Shown: positions 49,534 through 58,486, counted from the stretch's first letter. The stretch: DNA of 64,000 nucleotides from Opitutaceae bacterium (GCA_016711225.1 JADJTK010000012.1:62001-126000), one strand, 5' to 3'. Notes: generated from the letters alone by a model not told the origin. Program-made: numbers and translations.

Positions 49534-50667
49534 CTACTCCAGCGCCGCAGGGGCATCGCCCGCCGCCTCTTCGGCCGGCTTCCGCAGCCGGTAACGGTAG
49601 TACGCCGCACAGGCCCCCTCGGTGGAAACCATGGGGGCGCCGAGCGGATGCTCCGGCGTGCAACGGCTACCGAAAGCCGAGCAGTCGTGCGGCTTCTTGA
49701 TACCCCGCATGATCTGCCCGCTGATGCAGTCGGGTTCCTCTCGGCCGGCGGCGACTCCGCCGAGTCCGAATCTCGCCACCGCGTCGAACGCCCTCAGCTC
49801 AGCCCGCAATGCGTAGCCGCTCGCCGGGATCAGGCCAAGCCCTCGCCAACTGCGGTCGGTCACCTCGAATACAGTACGAATCGCCTCCAGTGCCCGCAGA
49901 TTCCCCTCAGGGCGCACGGCGCGGGCATAGGCGTTGGCCACCTCGGCCCGTCCCTCTTCCAGCTGCTCCACACAGCACAGCACGCCGTGGAGAATATCCA
50001 CCGGCTCAAAACCCGTCACCACCATCGGCACCCGAAAACGCTCCGCCAAAGGCCCATACTCCGCTGTGCCCATGACCGCGCACACATGTCCGGCGGCGAG
50101 AAACCCCTGCACGCGATTGTCAGGCGAGCCGAGGATCGCCGCGATCGCCGGGGGCACCAGCACGTGGGAGACGAGCAGCGTGAAGTTCCGCAGCCCAAGC
50201 TTCTGCGCCTGCAAAACCGCCAGGGCATTGGCGGGCGCCGTCGTCTCGAAGCCCACCGCGAAGAACACCACTTCGCGCGCCGGGTTCTGCGCCGCGAGCG
50301 CTACCGCATCGAGCGGCGAATACACCATGCGCACGTCGCCGCCGCGCGCCCGCGCCGTGAGCAAGTCCGTCGTCGAGCCGGGCACGCGCAACATGTCACC
50401 GAACGAGCACAGGATCACCTCGCGCCGCGCCGCCAACGTCACCGCCGCGTCGATCAGCTCGACCGGCGTGACGCACACCGGACAACCCGGACCATGCACC
50501 AGCGTGATCGAGGGCGGCAACAGCTCATCGAGGCCGAACTTCACGATGCTGTGCGTCTGCCCGCCGCAGATTTCCATGATCGCCCACGCCCGCGTCACGC
50601 GCCGGGCGATCGCCTCGGCCAGCCGCCGTGCCGGCGCCGCGTTGCGATACTCGTCAACGTATTTCAT
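49534..50667 (-). CDS. hypD: Hydrogenase maturation protein HypD
   Basis: 377 residues. HypD and HypC form the scaffold where the Fe(CN)2CO group of [NiFe] hydrogenase is assembled. Conserved: ICGGQTHSI, HGPGCPVCVTP with the redox/ligand cysteines, FFAVGFETTAPANA, and the C-terminal FeS motif CISGQIMRG ... HDCSAFGSRCTPEHPLGAPMVSTEGACAAYY. The ATG at 50667 overlaps the hypC stop by 14 bp. It is the last gene of the minus-strand hydrogenase cluster. Confidence 0.97.
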   Translation of the reverse strand: MKYVDEYRNAAPARRLAEAIARRVTRAWAIMEICGGQTHSIVKFGLDELLPPSITLVHGPGCPVCVTPVELIDAAVTLAARREVILCSFGDMLRVPGSTTDLLTARARGGDVRMVYSPLDAVALAAQNPAREVVFFAVGFETTAPANALAVLQAQKLGLRNFTLLVSHVLVPPAIAAILGSPDNRVQGFLAAGHVCAVMGTAEYGPLAERFRVPMVVTGFEPVDILHGVLCCVEQLEEGRAEVANAYARAVRPEGNLRALEAIRTVFEVTDRSWRGLGLIPASGYALRAELRAFDAVARFGLGGVAAGREEPDCISGQIMRGIKKPHDCSAFGSRCTPEHPLGAPMVSTEGACAAYYRYRLRKPAEEAAGDAPAALE

Positions 50668-50935
50668 CGGCGGGGCGGGGAGTTTCGGACGGCGGAGTGA
50701 GTTCGTCCAAATCGCCCATCTCCCTCAGGTACCCGAATATTTCCTGAGCCTCCTTCTCGTCGACGATGCTCAGGGCCATGCCCACATGCACCAGCACGTA
50801 GTCACCGGGCTTCGCCTCCGTCACGCACGAGAGGTTCACCTGCTTGATGACGCCACCAAAGCTCACCCGCCCGGAGCGGAAGAGTGGGTCGTCGCCTTGA
50901 ATGGTCAGAATCTGTCCGGGGACTGCGAGGCACAT
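50654..50935 (-). CDS. hypC: Hydrogenase maturation chaperone HypC
   Basis: 93 residues. The protein begins MCLAVPGQI, with the obligatory cysteine at position 2 that binds the Fe-cyanide group and the large-subunit precursor, which fixes the start at 50935. The family stretch VKQVNLSCV-like VIKQVNLSCVTEAKPGDYVLVHVGMALSIVD follows. Coupled to hypD by overlap. It lies 16 bp downstream of the toxin gene. Confidence 0.97.
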   Translation of the reverse strand: MCLAVPGQILTIQGDDPLFRSGRVSFGGVIKQVNLSCVTEAKPGDYVLVHVGMALSIVDEKEAQEIFGYLREMGDLDELTPPSETPRPADEIR

Positions 50936-50951
50936 GGGAATCGAGAGTCTG

Positions 50952-51260
50952 CTACAGGCCAAGATACTTGGCGAGTTGGTCTTGAACGAGACGCCACTCC
51001 TCCGGGTTCAGCGCCCCCAAGCGTCGCTCCAGCCGGGCCACGGACACGGACTGCACCTGTTGCAGATGGAACGCCCCAGCCTTTAGGAAGGGTTTCGCAA
51101 TCGGCAGCTCCCAGCGATTTCCCCGTAGAGCCGTGGTATGTGGTAACACCGTGATCAGGGCTAGTTCATCGTCGGCTGGATAATCGGTGGGCAACAGGCA
51201 CGGTCGAGCCTTGGCGACCATGCCCAGATCGATGATCCAGACTTCACTGACCTTTGCCAC
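50952..51260 (-). CDS. MazF/PemK-type type II toxin
   Basis: 102 residues starting at a GTG (VAKVSEVWIIDLGM), overlapping the antitoxin by 17 bp. The MazF-fold pattern GEVWxVDLG-like start, then KARPCLLPTDYP, LITVLPHTTALRGNRWE, LKAGAFHLQQVQSV and LERRLGALNPEEW, is typical of endoribonuclease toxins of the PemK/MazF superfamily. The longer open frame upstream overlaps the antitoxin in another frame and is not used. It is inserted between hypE and hypC, on the same strand. Confidence 0.85.
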   Translation of the reverse strand: MAKVSEVWIIDLGMVAKARPCLLPTDYPADDELALITVLPHTTALRGNRWELPIAKPFLKAGAFHLQQVQSVSVARLERRLGALNPEEWRLVQDQLAKYLGL

Positions 51261-51432
51261 GGGCGGCGTCCTCGGCTTCCATCCGGTCGAGCAACGCAAA
51301 ACCCTCGACGGCTGAATACTCGAGAGTTTCCACCTCATCGGCCTCGTCGACAGCGAGAGCGCGACGGCACAGCAAACGGCGCTCCTCGCGTGTCAGGCGC
51401 GGCAGCTCGTCGAGGATCTCGTTCAGGCTCAT
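51244..51432 (-). CDS. Antitoxin partner of the MazF-type toxin
   Basis: 62 residues from the ATG at 51432 (MSLNEILDELPRLTREERRLL), with an alternative at 51444. It is acidic, helical and contains a DNA-binding-like N-terminal helical segment followed by an acidic tail (DEADEVETLEY), as expected for an antitoxin that occupies MazF. The 17-bp overlap with the toxin start is the usual arrangement for coupled translation. It follows hypE after 119 bp. Confidence 0.75.
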   Translation of the reverse strand: MSLNEILDELPRLTREERRLLCRRALAVDEADEVETLEYSAVEGFALLDRMEAEDAARGKGQ

Positions 51433-51551
51433 GGATCGGAGCATAGGCGCGCCAAGCGCCATTTCAATCCCCCGTTTCCCGCGCGCCCCCGACTACCCTC
51501 TCTTGCCTCCCGGAGGGCTCCGATCCTCGTCGCTCGACTTCGAGAAACTTT

Positions 51552-52631
51552 TCAACAGATCCGCGGCAGTTGTTCCCCGCTCAGCCGATCGAGGATGCGT
51601 TCGACTCCGATCTGGCTGCGTATGGTCGTTTGTCCGCAGGGCGAGGCTCGAAATTCTCCAATACGCGCAGGCGGCCCGCCGGGCGCATAGCGCTCGATCA
51701 GCTCAAGTGCGCGGCCCGCATCGGCCGCTGGGACGATCGCCACAAACCGGCCCTCGTTCGCCACGTAGGCGGGATCCAAGCCCAGGATCTCGCAGGCGCC
51801 GCGCACGGGCTCGCTCACCGGTATCGCGCTCTCGTCCAAATGCGCCGCGAGCCCGGCCGCTTCCGCGATCTCGATCACCGCTGTCGCCAGGCCACCACGC
51901 GTGAGATCGCGCAGGCAACGCACCTCGATCCCGCCCTTCAGCAGCGCTTCCACCGCGGGCCACAGCAACGCCGAATCGCTCTCGATCGGCGACTCGAAGG
52001 CGAGCCCTTCGCGCTCGGCCAGAATCGCCATCCCGTGCCGCCCGATGTCGCCGCTAAGCAGGATCACGTCGCCGGCGCGGACCGACGCCGGCGCCACCAC
52101 CGTCGGGCTCTCGACAAGTCCGATCCCGGAGGTCGTGATGTACAACCCGTCGCCTTTGCCGCGCTCGACGACCTTCGTGTCGCCCGTGACCACCTCAATT
52201 CCCGCCGACCGCGCCGCCGCGGCCATCAAGGCCACCACGCGTTCGAGGGTCGCCATCGGTAGCCCCTCTTCCAGCACGAAGCCCACGCTCAGCCAACGCG
52301 GACGAGCCCCGCACATCGCCAGATCGTTGGCCGTGCCGTGCACGGCCAGCGCCCCGATGTCGCCCCCGCGGAAGAACAGCGGGCTCACCACGTGACCATC
52401 GGTCGTAAACGCCAGCGCGACTCCGGGCGGTGGCGAAAGGAGCGCACCGTCGTGCCTCGTACCGAGGGCGGAGTTGCGAAAAGCCGGGATAAAGACCCGA
52501 TCGATCAGATCCTGCGTGAGCCGGCCGCCACCGCCATGGGCCAACTGGATCTCCTGAGGCCGCCCCAGCGGAACCGGGCACGTGAAGGACAGCGGAACCG
52601 CAGCGGAGGCATTCACGGATTCGTTCGGCAC
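51552..52631 (-). CDS. hypE: Hydrogenase maturation protein HypE
   Basis: 359 residues, a PurM-like fold. HypE dehydrates the thiocarboxamide on its own C-terminal cysteine to a thiocyanate that donates CN to iron. The C-terminus ends PRIC, with the required terminal cysteine. Also visible: HGGGGRLTQDLIDRVF, DGHVVSPLFFRGGDIGALAVHGTANDLAMCGA, VTGDTKVVERGKGDGLYI and LRDLTRGGLATA. It lies 31 bp after the protease gene. Confidence 0.97.
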   Translation of the reverse strand: MPNESVNASAAVPLSFTCPVPLGRPQEIQLAHGGGGRLTQDLIDRVFIPAFRNSALGTRHDGALLSPPPGVALAFTTDGHVVSPLFFRGGDIGALAVHGTANDLAMCGARPRWLSVGFVLEEGLPMATLERVVALMAAAARSAGIEVVTGDTKVVERGKGDGLYITTSGIGLVESPTVVAPASVRAGDVILLSGDIGRHGMAILAEREGLAFESPIESDSALLWPAVEALLKGGIEVRCLRDLTRGGLATAVIEIAEAAGLAAHLDESAIPVSEPVRGACEILGLDPAYVANEGRFVAIVPAADAGRALELIERYAPGGPPARIGEFRASPCGQTTIRSQIGVERILDRLSGEQLPRIC

Positions 52632-52662
52632 GGCGTTGTTCTCACGGAGATTGGCTCCGGGC

Positions 52663-53157
52663 TCAAGCTTCGGGTGCCTCCACCAATCGCCGCACCTGCA
52701 CCCGGACCTCGGCCAGCGCCGCGGCCACCGGCGGAGACAGCTCCAGGCACATCGGTCGCAACTCCTCGATCGCCACCGTCACCACCTGCAGCTCGCCCCA
52801 ACCACCGAGCAGGGCGGCAGCCGACAGCAGATCCCGCAGCCCGAGGTCGTGGGCGCCGAGCGCCGGGGGACAATCCTGCGGCCCGCGCGCGCGGAAGAGG
52901 CGCACCGTGCCCGCCGGTGCACCGTCGCGCGTGGCATCGATGAGGATGATTCGCCGGAAGGACTGAAAATACTCCAGCAACTGGAAGCCGCCGGTGCCTC
53001 CATCCAGCAAGGTCACATGCGCCGGCCAACTCTCGGTCTCCAGCGCGCGCACGGCATGAACACCCACCCCCTCGTCACCGACGAGCAAATTGCCCACGCC
53101 GAGGAGGAGGATCGGCGTGGGCCCCGTGGCACCGTCCGGGGGGGTGGAGTCGGGCAT
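52663..53157 (-). CDS. hyaD: [NiFe]-hydrogenase maturation protease (HyaD/HupD family)
   Basis: 164 residues from the ATG at 53157 (MPDSTPPDGATG). It removes the C-terminal peptide of the large subunit after nickel insertion. Visible: LLLGVGNLLVGDEGVGVHAV with the nickel-sensing Glu, LLDGGTGGFQLLEYF with the second acidic ligand, and GAHDLGLRDLL with the third ligand, His. The upstream part of the open frame overlaps the cytochrome gene and is not used. It follows that gene after 5 bp. Confidence 0.92.
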   Translation of the reverse strand: MPDSTPPDGATGPTPILLLGVGNLLVGDEGVGVHAVRALETESWPAHVTLLDGGTGGFQLLEYFQSFRRIILIDATRDGAPAGTVRLFRARGPQDCPPALGAHDLGLRDLLSAAALLGGWGELQVVTVAIEELRPMCLELSPPVAAALAEVRVQVRRLVEAPEA

Positions 53158-53162
53158 GAGAG

Positions 53163-53924
53163 CTAGGCTGGGCCCTTCGGGCCGGATGCTTTCCGGCGCG
53201 GCGCGAACCACGACTTCCCATCGGCCGGCCGGGCTCGTTCGTCCACGTGCGTCTCCACAAACTTCCAGCCACCGACCATCGAGGACATGACGCCATGCCC
53301 TTCGACATAGTCGTGATAAAAGACCAGGTACACATGAACGATGGTGAAGATCAGGAAAAACCACGTCGCGCCATAGTGCCACTGGCGCAGGCCGTATTCG
53401 CCACCAAAGAGCGGCGTCGCCCAGGCGAACAACCGCGGAAACCACGACTGGCTCATCGGCGCGTACATCGCAAACCCGCTGACCACCTGGAAGACAAACA
53501 CCAGGAACATCGCGAAGTAGGTGAAGTAGGCCAGGGCATTGTGGCCCACGGCGTGCACCGCGGCGCGGCGCGACTGGAACACGTCGACGCGCAGCACCGC
53601 CAACACCTCGCGGAACTGTGCCCGCCGCCACGGCAGGAAGTTCTTCCAGTCAGCGTAACGGTTGCCCACGAAGCCCCAGTAGATCCGCACCGCAAAGTTG
53701 AACAGGAAGACGTACGCCGTGAGGAAATGGATGAAACGAACCGTGCCAAACCAGTAGCTGAACGACGCCTCGGTGGCCCGCGTCAACGCCAACGGATGCG
53801 CGATGAGCAGCCCCGTTGCTGCCAAGACGAGGATGCAAAGCGCATTGATCCAGTGGTAGAACCGCACCGGCAGTTCCCACACGTAGACCCGCTTGAAACC
53901 ATGCGCCTGGACTTCGGTTGGCAT
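53163..53924 (-). CDS. hyaC: Hydrogenase cytochrome b subunit (HyaC/HupC)
   Basis: 253 residues from the ATG at 53924. It anchors the heterodimer to the membrane and passes electrons from the small subunit to quinone through two b haems. Four to five helices are seen with the haem ligand histidines in LPVRFYHWINALCI, FIHFLTAYVFLF, AVGHNALAYFTYF and QWHYGATWFFLIFTIVHVYLVFYHDYVEGHG. It is 4 bp after the large subunit gene, so it is cotranscribed. Confidence 0.93.
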   Translation of the reverse strand: MPTEVQAHGFKRVYVWELPVRFYHWINALCILVLAATGLLIAHPLALTRATEASFSYWFGTVRFIHFLTAYVFLFNFAVRIYWGFVGNRYADWKNFLPWRRAQFREVLAVLRVDVFQSRRAAVHAVGHNALAYFTYFAMFLVFVFQVVSGFAMYAPMSQSWFPRLFAWATPLFGGEYGLRQWHYGATWFFLIFTIVHVYLVFYHDYVEGHGVMSSMVGGWKFVETHVDERARPADGKSWFAPRRKASGPKGPA

Positions 53925-53928
53925 GGCA

Positions 53929-55671
53929 TCACCTCCCGGAGACCGCGCCCACGGGGCCCGTCTCCACTGCGCTGAGCGGCTGGCCGCGCGCGTCGAACAG
54001 GTGGACCGCGCAGGCCAGGCAGGGGTCGAAGGAGTGGATCGTGCGCAAGATCTCCAGCGGTTGCTGGGGATCATGGACCGGGGTGCCGATGAGCGCCGCC
54101 TCATAGGGAGAGCGTTGGCCCTTGGAGTCGCGCGGGGAGGCGTTCCACGTTGTGGCGACGACGAGCTGGTAGTTCTCGATCCGTTGGTCTTTGATCACGA
54201 GCCAGTGGGCGAGCGCGCCGCGCGGGGCCTCAGTCGCACCCACGCCGCGGGCGGTCGCCGGCCAAGTGGACGGGTCCCAGCGTTCCTTCGTGAAGGTCCG
54301 CGTTTCGCCATTGCGGATATTGGCCAGCAGTTGCTGATAGAACTCCAGCGCCCAGCGCGCGACGAGCCGCGTCTCGATGCCGCGCGCGGCGGTGCGTCCA
54401 AGGGTCGAGAAGAGCACCGACGCCGGCGCCTTCAGCGCCGCGAGCGCCTCGGTCACCGCGTCCTTGATCTCGGCGTTGCCCGCCGCGTAGCCCACGAGCA
54501 TGCGGGCGAGCGGACCGACCTCCATCGGATGCCCCTTCCAGCGTGGAGTCTTCAGCCAGGAATACTTCCCCTCGACGGTGAGATGCTCGTACGGCGGCTT
54601 CGGTCCGGTGTAGTTGAATTCCGTCTCGCCGTCCCACGGATGCAGGCCCTTCTCGTCGCCGCCCTGGTAGCGATACCACGAGTGGCCGACCTCCTCGCGC
54701 ACCCCGTCCGGATCATGCGGATCGACCGGATGGATCCGCGAGAGATCGCGATCGAGGATCACCCCGCGCGGGAATTTGAAACGCCCGATGTCGGCATAAC
54801 CGTTGGTCGGTAGGTCGCCATAGGAAAGGTAGTTCGAGACCCCGCCGCCAATTTCCGTCCAATCGAGGTAGTGCGGCGCAGTCGCGAGCAGGTCTGGTAG
54901 ATAGACCTGCTCGATGAAACGTTGTCCATCCTCCAGCAGGCGCCCGACGTAGGCGAGCCGCTCCGCGTTGAGGGCATTGGCCTCGTCGATGTTGATCGCG
55001 CAGGGCACACCGCCGACGAGGTAGTTGGGGTGCGGATTCTTGCCCCCGAAGATTGTGTGGATCTTCACGATCTCCTTCTGCCACTCCAGCGCCTCGAGAT
55101 AGTGTGCCACGCCGATGAGGTTCACCGCCGGCGGCAGCTTGTAGGCGGGATGGCCCCAGTAGGCGTTGGCAAAGATGCCGAGCTGGCCGGTCTCGACGAA
55201 CTTCGTTAGCCGCGTCTGCAGATCGCGAAAATAGCCCGGTGAGCTCTTCGGCCACGCCGAGATACTCTGCGCGATCCGCGAGGTTTCTTCGGGATCGGCC
55301 TTCAGCGCGCTCACGAGATCGACCCAGTCGAGCGCGTGCAGGTGATAGAAATGCACCACATGGTCCTGCATGTAGAGCGCGCAGAACATGAGGTTGCGGA
55401 TCAGCTCGGCGTTGGGCGGCACGGTGATGTGCAGCGCGTCCTCGACCGAGCGCACGGAAGCCAGCGCGTGCACCGTCGTGCACACCCCGCAAACCCGTTC
55501 GGCGAACGCCCAGGCGTCGCGCGGGTCGCGGCCTTTGAGGATCGTCTCAATACCGCGCACCATCGTCCCGGCGCTCCACGCATCGACGACGCGCCCGTCC
55601 TTGACCTCGGCCTCGATGCGCAGGTGTCCTTCGATGCGGGTGATGGGATCAACTACCACTCGTGTGCTCAT
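53929..55671 (-). CDS. hyaB: [NiFe]-hydrogenase large (catalytic) subunit, group 1
   Basis: 580 residues. It carries the Ni-Fe(CN)2CO active site. The N-terminal nickel ligands are in RVCGVC (Cys61, Cys64), and the C-terminal pair in DPCLACAVH (Cys551, Cys554, with His557). A 23-residue tail after His557 is the propeptide removed by HyaD. The N-terminal VVVDPITRIEGHLRIEAEV is typical of group 1 uptake enzymes. The start codon lies 6 bp after the small-subunit stop. Confidence 0.97.
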   Translation of the reverse strand: MSTRVVVDPITRIEGHLRIEAEVKDGRVVDAWSAGTMVRGIETILKGRDPRDAWAFAERVCGVCTTVHALASVRSVEDALHITVPPNAELIRNLMFCALYMQDHVVHFYHLHALDWVDLVSALKADPEETSRIAQSISAWPKSSPGYFRDLQTRLTKFVETGQLGIFANAYWGHPAYKLPPAVNLIGVAHYLEALEWQKEIVKIHTIFGGKNPHPNYLVGGVPCAINIDEANALNAERLAYVGRLLEDGQRFIEQVYLPDLLATAPHYLDWTEIGGGVSNYLSYGDLPTNGYADIGRFKFPRGVILDRDLSRIHPVDPHDPDGVREEVGHSWYRYQGGDEKGLHPWDGETEFNYTGPKPPYEHLTVEGKYSWLKTPRWKGHPMEVGPLARMLVGYAAGNAEIKDAVTEALAALKAPASVLFSTLGRTAARGIETRLVARWALEFYQQLLANIRNGETRTFTKERWDPSTWPATARGVGATEAPRGALAHWLVIKDQRIENYQLVVATTWNASPRDSKGQRSPYEAALIGTPVHDPQQPLEILRTIHSFDPCLACAVHLFDARGQPLSAVETGPVGAVSGR

Positions 55672-55677
55672 GGCGGG

Positions 55678-56829
55678 TCAGTCTTGGGAGGGCTCGGAGG
55701 AGGGCGTGGTGGATTCGCCGGGCTTCTCGCCCAGATGTGGCCCGATCTCGTCGTGCTTGCGAATGTTGGTCATCACCGCGTGGGCGGCGGCACCGGCGAC
55801 GGCAGCGGCGCCCACGGCCAGGCCGATCTTGTCGGCCGTCATCTCGATGCCGAAGCCGGGGAAGCTCGCAAGCCGCCCGTAGAACGGGCTCGCATCCCAG
55901 AACCCGGCCTCCGAGCATCCAATACACGGGTGGCCCGACTGGATCGGGTAGCTCACCCCGTTGTTCCAGCGCATCACGCCGCAGGAATTGTAGGTGGTCG
56001 GGCCCTTGCAGCCCATCTTGTACAGGCAGTAGCCGCGCCGCGCGTTCTCGTCGTCGAAGGTCTCAACGAACAGTCCGGCGTCGTAGTAGGGCCGGCGGTA
56101 GCAGGTGTCGTGGACTCGGCGGGAATAGAAGGCCTTCGGCCGGCCGAGGGCGTCGAGCTGCGGGATCCGCTCGAAGGCGAGCAGGTGCACGATCACCCCG
56201 GCCATGACCTCGGCGATGGGCGGGCAACCTTGGACATTGATGACGGGCTTGCCGGCGATGACCTTGTGGACCGGGGTGGCCTGGGTGGGATTGGGCCGCG
56301 CGGCCTGCACACAGCCGGCGCTCGCACAATTGCCCCAGGCGATGACGGCCTTCGCCCCCGCCGCAGCCTCCTGCACGATGTCGAGCATCGACCGGCCCCC
56401 GATGCAGCAATACGCGCCTTCCGCCCCCAGCGGCACCGACCCCTCGATCATCAGGAGGTAGTTGCCGGGATTCTCCCGCATCGTCTTCGCCTTGCACTCC
56501 TCGGCCTGGTGGCCGGCGGCGGCCTGCAGCGTCTCCGAGTAGTCGAGCGACACCTTGTCGAGCAGGATGTCGGCAACGATCGGATGCGACGAACGCAGGA
56601 AAGATTCGCTGCAGCAGGTGCATTCCTGCCCGTGAAGCCAGACGATGGGCAGGCGCCGCTTGGTCTCGAGGGCCGCCACAATGGCGGCCACCCCCGAGTG
56701 CTCCAGCCCGAGCATCGCGCCCATCGTGGTGCAGAACTTCAGGAAATCACGCCGGCTCACGCCGTGCGCACGCATCTCTTCCCAGAGCGTCAAACCTCCG
56801 GTCTGGGACGGAGAAGGCAAAGCGTTCAT
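55678..56829 (-). CDS. hyaA: [NiFe]-hydrogenase small subunit, oxygen-tolerant (six-cysteine) type
   Basis: 383 residues. A Tat signal (SRRDFLKF) directs export of the folded heterodimer, and a C-terminal hydrophobic helix (about 330-350) anchors it. The proximal-cluster cysteines are at 70, 72, 73, 168, 173 and 202; their spacing is identical to the six-Cys [4Fe-3S] pattern 17/19/20/115/120/149 of oxygen-tolerant membrane-bound hydrogenases. Medial and distal cluster motifs HDTCYRRP, CLYKMGCKGP and HPCIGCSEAGFWD are intact. It is the first gene of the minus-strand cluster and divergent from hypA. Confidence 0.95.
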   Translation of the reverse strand: MNALPSPSQTGGLTLWEEMRAHGVSRRDFLKFCTTMGAMLGLEHSGVAAIVAALETKRRLPIVWLHGQECTCCSESFLRSSHPIVADILLDKVSLDYSETLQAAAGHQAEECKAKTMRENPGNYLLMIEGSVPLGAEGAYCCIGGRSMLDIVQEAAAGAKAVIAWGNCASAGCVQAARPNPTQATPVHKVIAGKPVINVQGCPPIAEVMAGVIVHLLAFERIPQLDALGRPKAFYSRRVHDTCYRRPYYDAGLFVETFDDENARRGYCLYKMGCKGPTTYNSCGVMRWNNGVSYPIQSGHPCIGCSEAGFWDASPFYGRLASFPGFGIEMTADKIGLAVGAAAVAGAAAHAVMTNIRKHDEIGPHLGEKPGESTTPSSEPSQD

Positions 56830-56940
56830 GGAATCGCTGATTGGGCCGGAAAGGGGGACACCGCGCGTGGCCGGATCGAGGTGAACGGGTGGCAGGTCGG
56901 GCCCTAAGGTGAATCCAGATCCCTATTTGTCGAACCAGCG

Positions 56941-56960
56941 AGGTAATTCCCCGAATACCT
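56941..56960. promoter_or_regulatory. Imperfect palindrome in the hyaA-hypA divergent promoter region
   Basis: AGGTAATTCC/CCGAATACCT, with outer arms AGGTA/TACCT, lies 112 bp from the hyaA start and 143 bp from hypA. A possible shared operator; weak. The 273-bp region has no gene. Confidence 0.25.
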
Positions 56961-57102
56961 GGGCTCCTCCGGCATCCATTCCCCGTTCGTACGGATGCGG
57001 CCAGCCAGCGCCTCCGCCAGCGACCTACCGGGCCTCGCCGTCTCCCGATCCCCCTCCTCTGCCCGCTCGACAACTCCGTCCGCCTCCACAACCTCCAACC
57101 CG

Positions 57103-57447
57103 ATGCACGAGTTGGGAATCGCCCAGGCGGCCCTGCAACACGTCCTCGCCCAGGCGCAACGGGCCGGGGCCCAACGCGTTGACACCATCTTGCTGCGCAT
57201 CGGCGCACTCTCGGGCGTCGATCCGGAAGCGCTGCGCTTTGCCTTCGAAGCGATCCTGCCGACCAGCGCCGCCGCCGGTGCCCGGCTCGAGCTCGAAACC
57301 GTCCCGGCCTTGGCTCGCTGCCGGAGCTGCGGCCTCGACTATGCCCCCGGCTCCGCCGCACTCTTTGAATGCCCCCACTGCCGTGCCTTCGGCGCCGAGT
57401 TGCTCCAGGGCCGCGAACTGGACCTCGTTCGCATCGACTGCACGTAG
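57103..57447 (+). CDS. hypA: Hydrogenase nickel-insertion protein HypA
   Basis: 114 residues. The start is fixed by MHELGIAQAALQ, because Met1-His2-Glu3 is the nickel site. A structural zinc site is visible as CRSC and CPHC (about residues 73-76 and 92-95). HypA works with HypB to load nickel into the hyaB product. It begins the plus-strand hyp cluster. Confidence 0.97.
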   Translation: MHELGIAQAALQHVLAQAQRAGAQRVDTILLRIGALSGVDPEALRFAFEAILPTSAAAGARLELETVPALARCRSCGLDYAPGSAALFECPHCRAFGAELLQGRELDLVRIDCT

Positions 57448-57557
57448 GCCCCGAAAGTGAGATACATTCAGCTCCTTCTCCTGCTCCCGGAGGTCCTGCC
57501 GCCCGGCAGCCAGCTTCTTTTTCTCCCCTAACACCCGCCGCGCCCGCGCCACTTCCA

Positions 57558-58322
57558 ATGTCCTCGTTAAGCCCGAAACCACCCCATCTCTCCGTCCCCT
57601 CCGATGACGTGGTCGTCGTCGATGTTCGCGATCCTGCCGACACCCTGCCCGCCCCCCCGGGCGATCGCCTGCCTGGCTCGCTCCGGGTCGATCTGCAGAT
57701 CCCTCTGCTCGACGCCAACGACCAGCGCGCCGCCGAAAACCGCGCCTCGTTCGCCGCCCGGCGCATCCAAGCCCTGAACTTCGTCTCCTCCCCGGGCGCC
57801 GGGAAAACCACCCTGCTCAGCCGCACCCTCGACGCCCTCGCCGGCGAGATCCGTTGCGCCATCCTTGTCGGCGATCTGGAGACGGCCAACGACGCCCGTC
57901 GCCTGCATCGTCCAGGCGTGCCCGTGGCCCAGATCACCACCGGCGGTTGCTGCCACCTCGACGCCTCGATGGTGACGCGCGGGGCCGCGGCGCTCCCCCT
58001 TGAGGGCATACGCCTGCTCTTCATCGAAAACGTCGGCAATCTCGTCTGCCCCGCCTCCTTCGATCTCGGCGAGAACCGCCGCATCACCCTGGTCTCCTGC
58101 ACCGAGGGCGAGGACAAGCCCCTCAAGTATCCGCCCATGTTCAGCAGCGCCCACGTCGTGCTCCTGACCAAGATCGACGTCGCCGAGGCCATGGACTTCG
58201 ACCGGCGCCTCGCCCTCGACAACATCCGCCGCGCCGCACCCCAGGCGACCGTTTTCGAGGTATCCGCCAAAACCGGCGAAGGCCTCGACGCCTGGCTCGC
58301 GTACCTGCGGGCCATGCTCTGA
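57558..58322 (+). CDS. hypB: Hydrogenase nickel-insertion GTPase HypB
   Basis: 254 residues from the ATG at 57558. P-loop NFVSSPGAGKTTLL near residue 77, the metal-binding GGCCHLDASMV near 132, VGNLVCPASFDLGE, and the guanine motif LLTKIDVAEA are present. It lacks the N-terminal CxxC and His-rich nickel store found in some HypB proteins. Its N-terminal 60 residues are not conserved. It follows hypA by 110 bp. Confidence 0.95.
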   Translation: MSSLSPKPPHLSVPSDDVVVVDVRDPADTLPAPPGDRLPGSLRVDLQIPLLDANDQRAAENRASFAARRIQALNFVSSPGAGKTTLLSRTLDALAGEIRCAILVGDLETANDARRLHRPGVPVAQITTGGCCHLDASMVTRGAAALPLEGIRLLFIENVGNLVCPASFDLGENRRITLVSCTEGEDKPLKYPPMFSSAHVVLLTKIDVAEAMDFDRRLALDNIRRAAPQATVFEVSAKTGEGLDAWLAYLRAML

Positions 58323-58371
58323 CGCGTGCGCGTATCTCAACGATACCAACTCGCGACCGACCAGCGGGCAC

Positions 58372-58461
58372 GTAGGTCCAGTCTCCGACTGGACTTCTGG
58401 ACCTTAGCTCTAGCCAGGTTGTTCGCGGTCACCCGCCAAGCCGGTCGGAGACCGGCCCTAC
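58372..58461. repeat. REP-like palindromic pair, family 2
   Basis: Units with GTAGG heads face each other. The left has stem GTCCAGTC/GACTGGAC with loop TCC; the right (minus strand) has GCCGGTC/GACCGGC with loop TCC. Same family as 6725-6793. It sits between hypB and hypF. Confidence 0.8.
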
Positions 58462-58486
58462 CCAACCGACTCCCCTCCGTCTCCTC

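Noticed and set aside
55336..56907. 523-codon plus-strand frame opposite the hydrogenase subunits
   Set aside because: Antisense to hyaA and hyaB, which have unmistakable motifs; the translation shows no domain.
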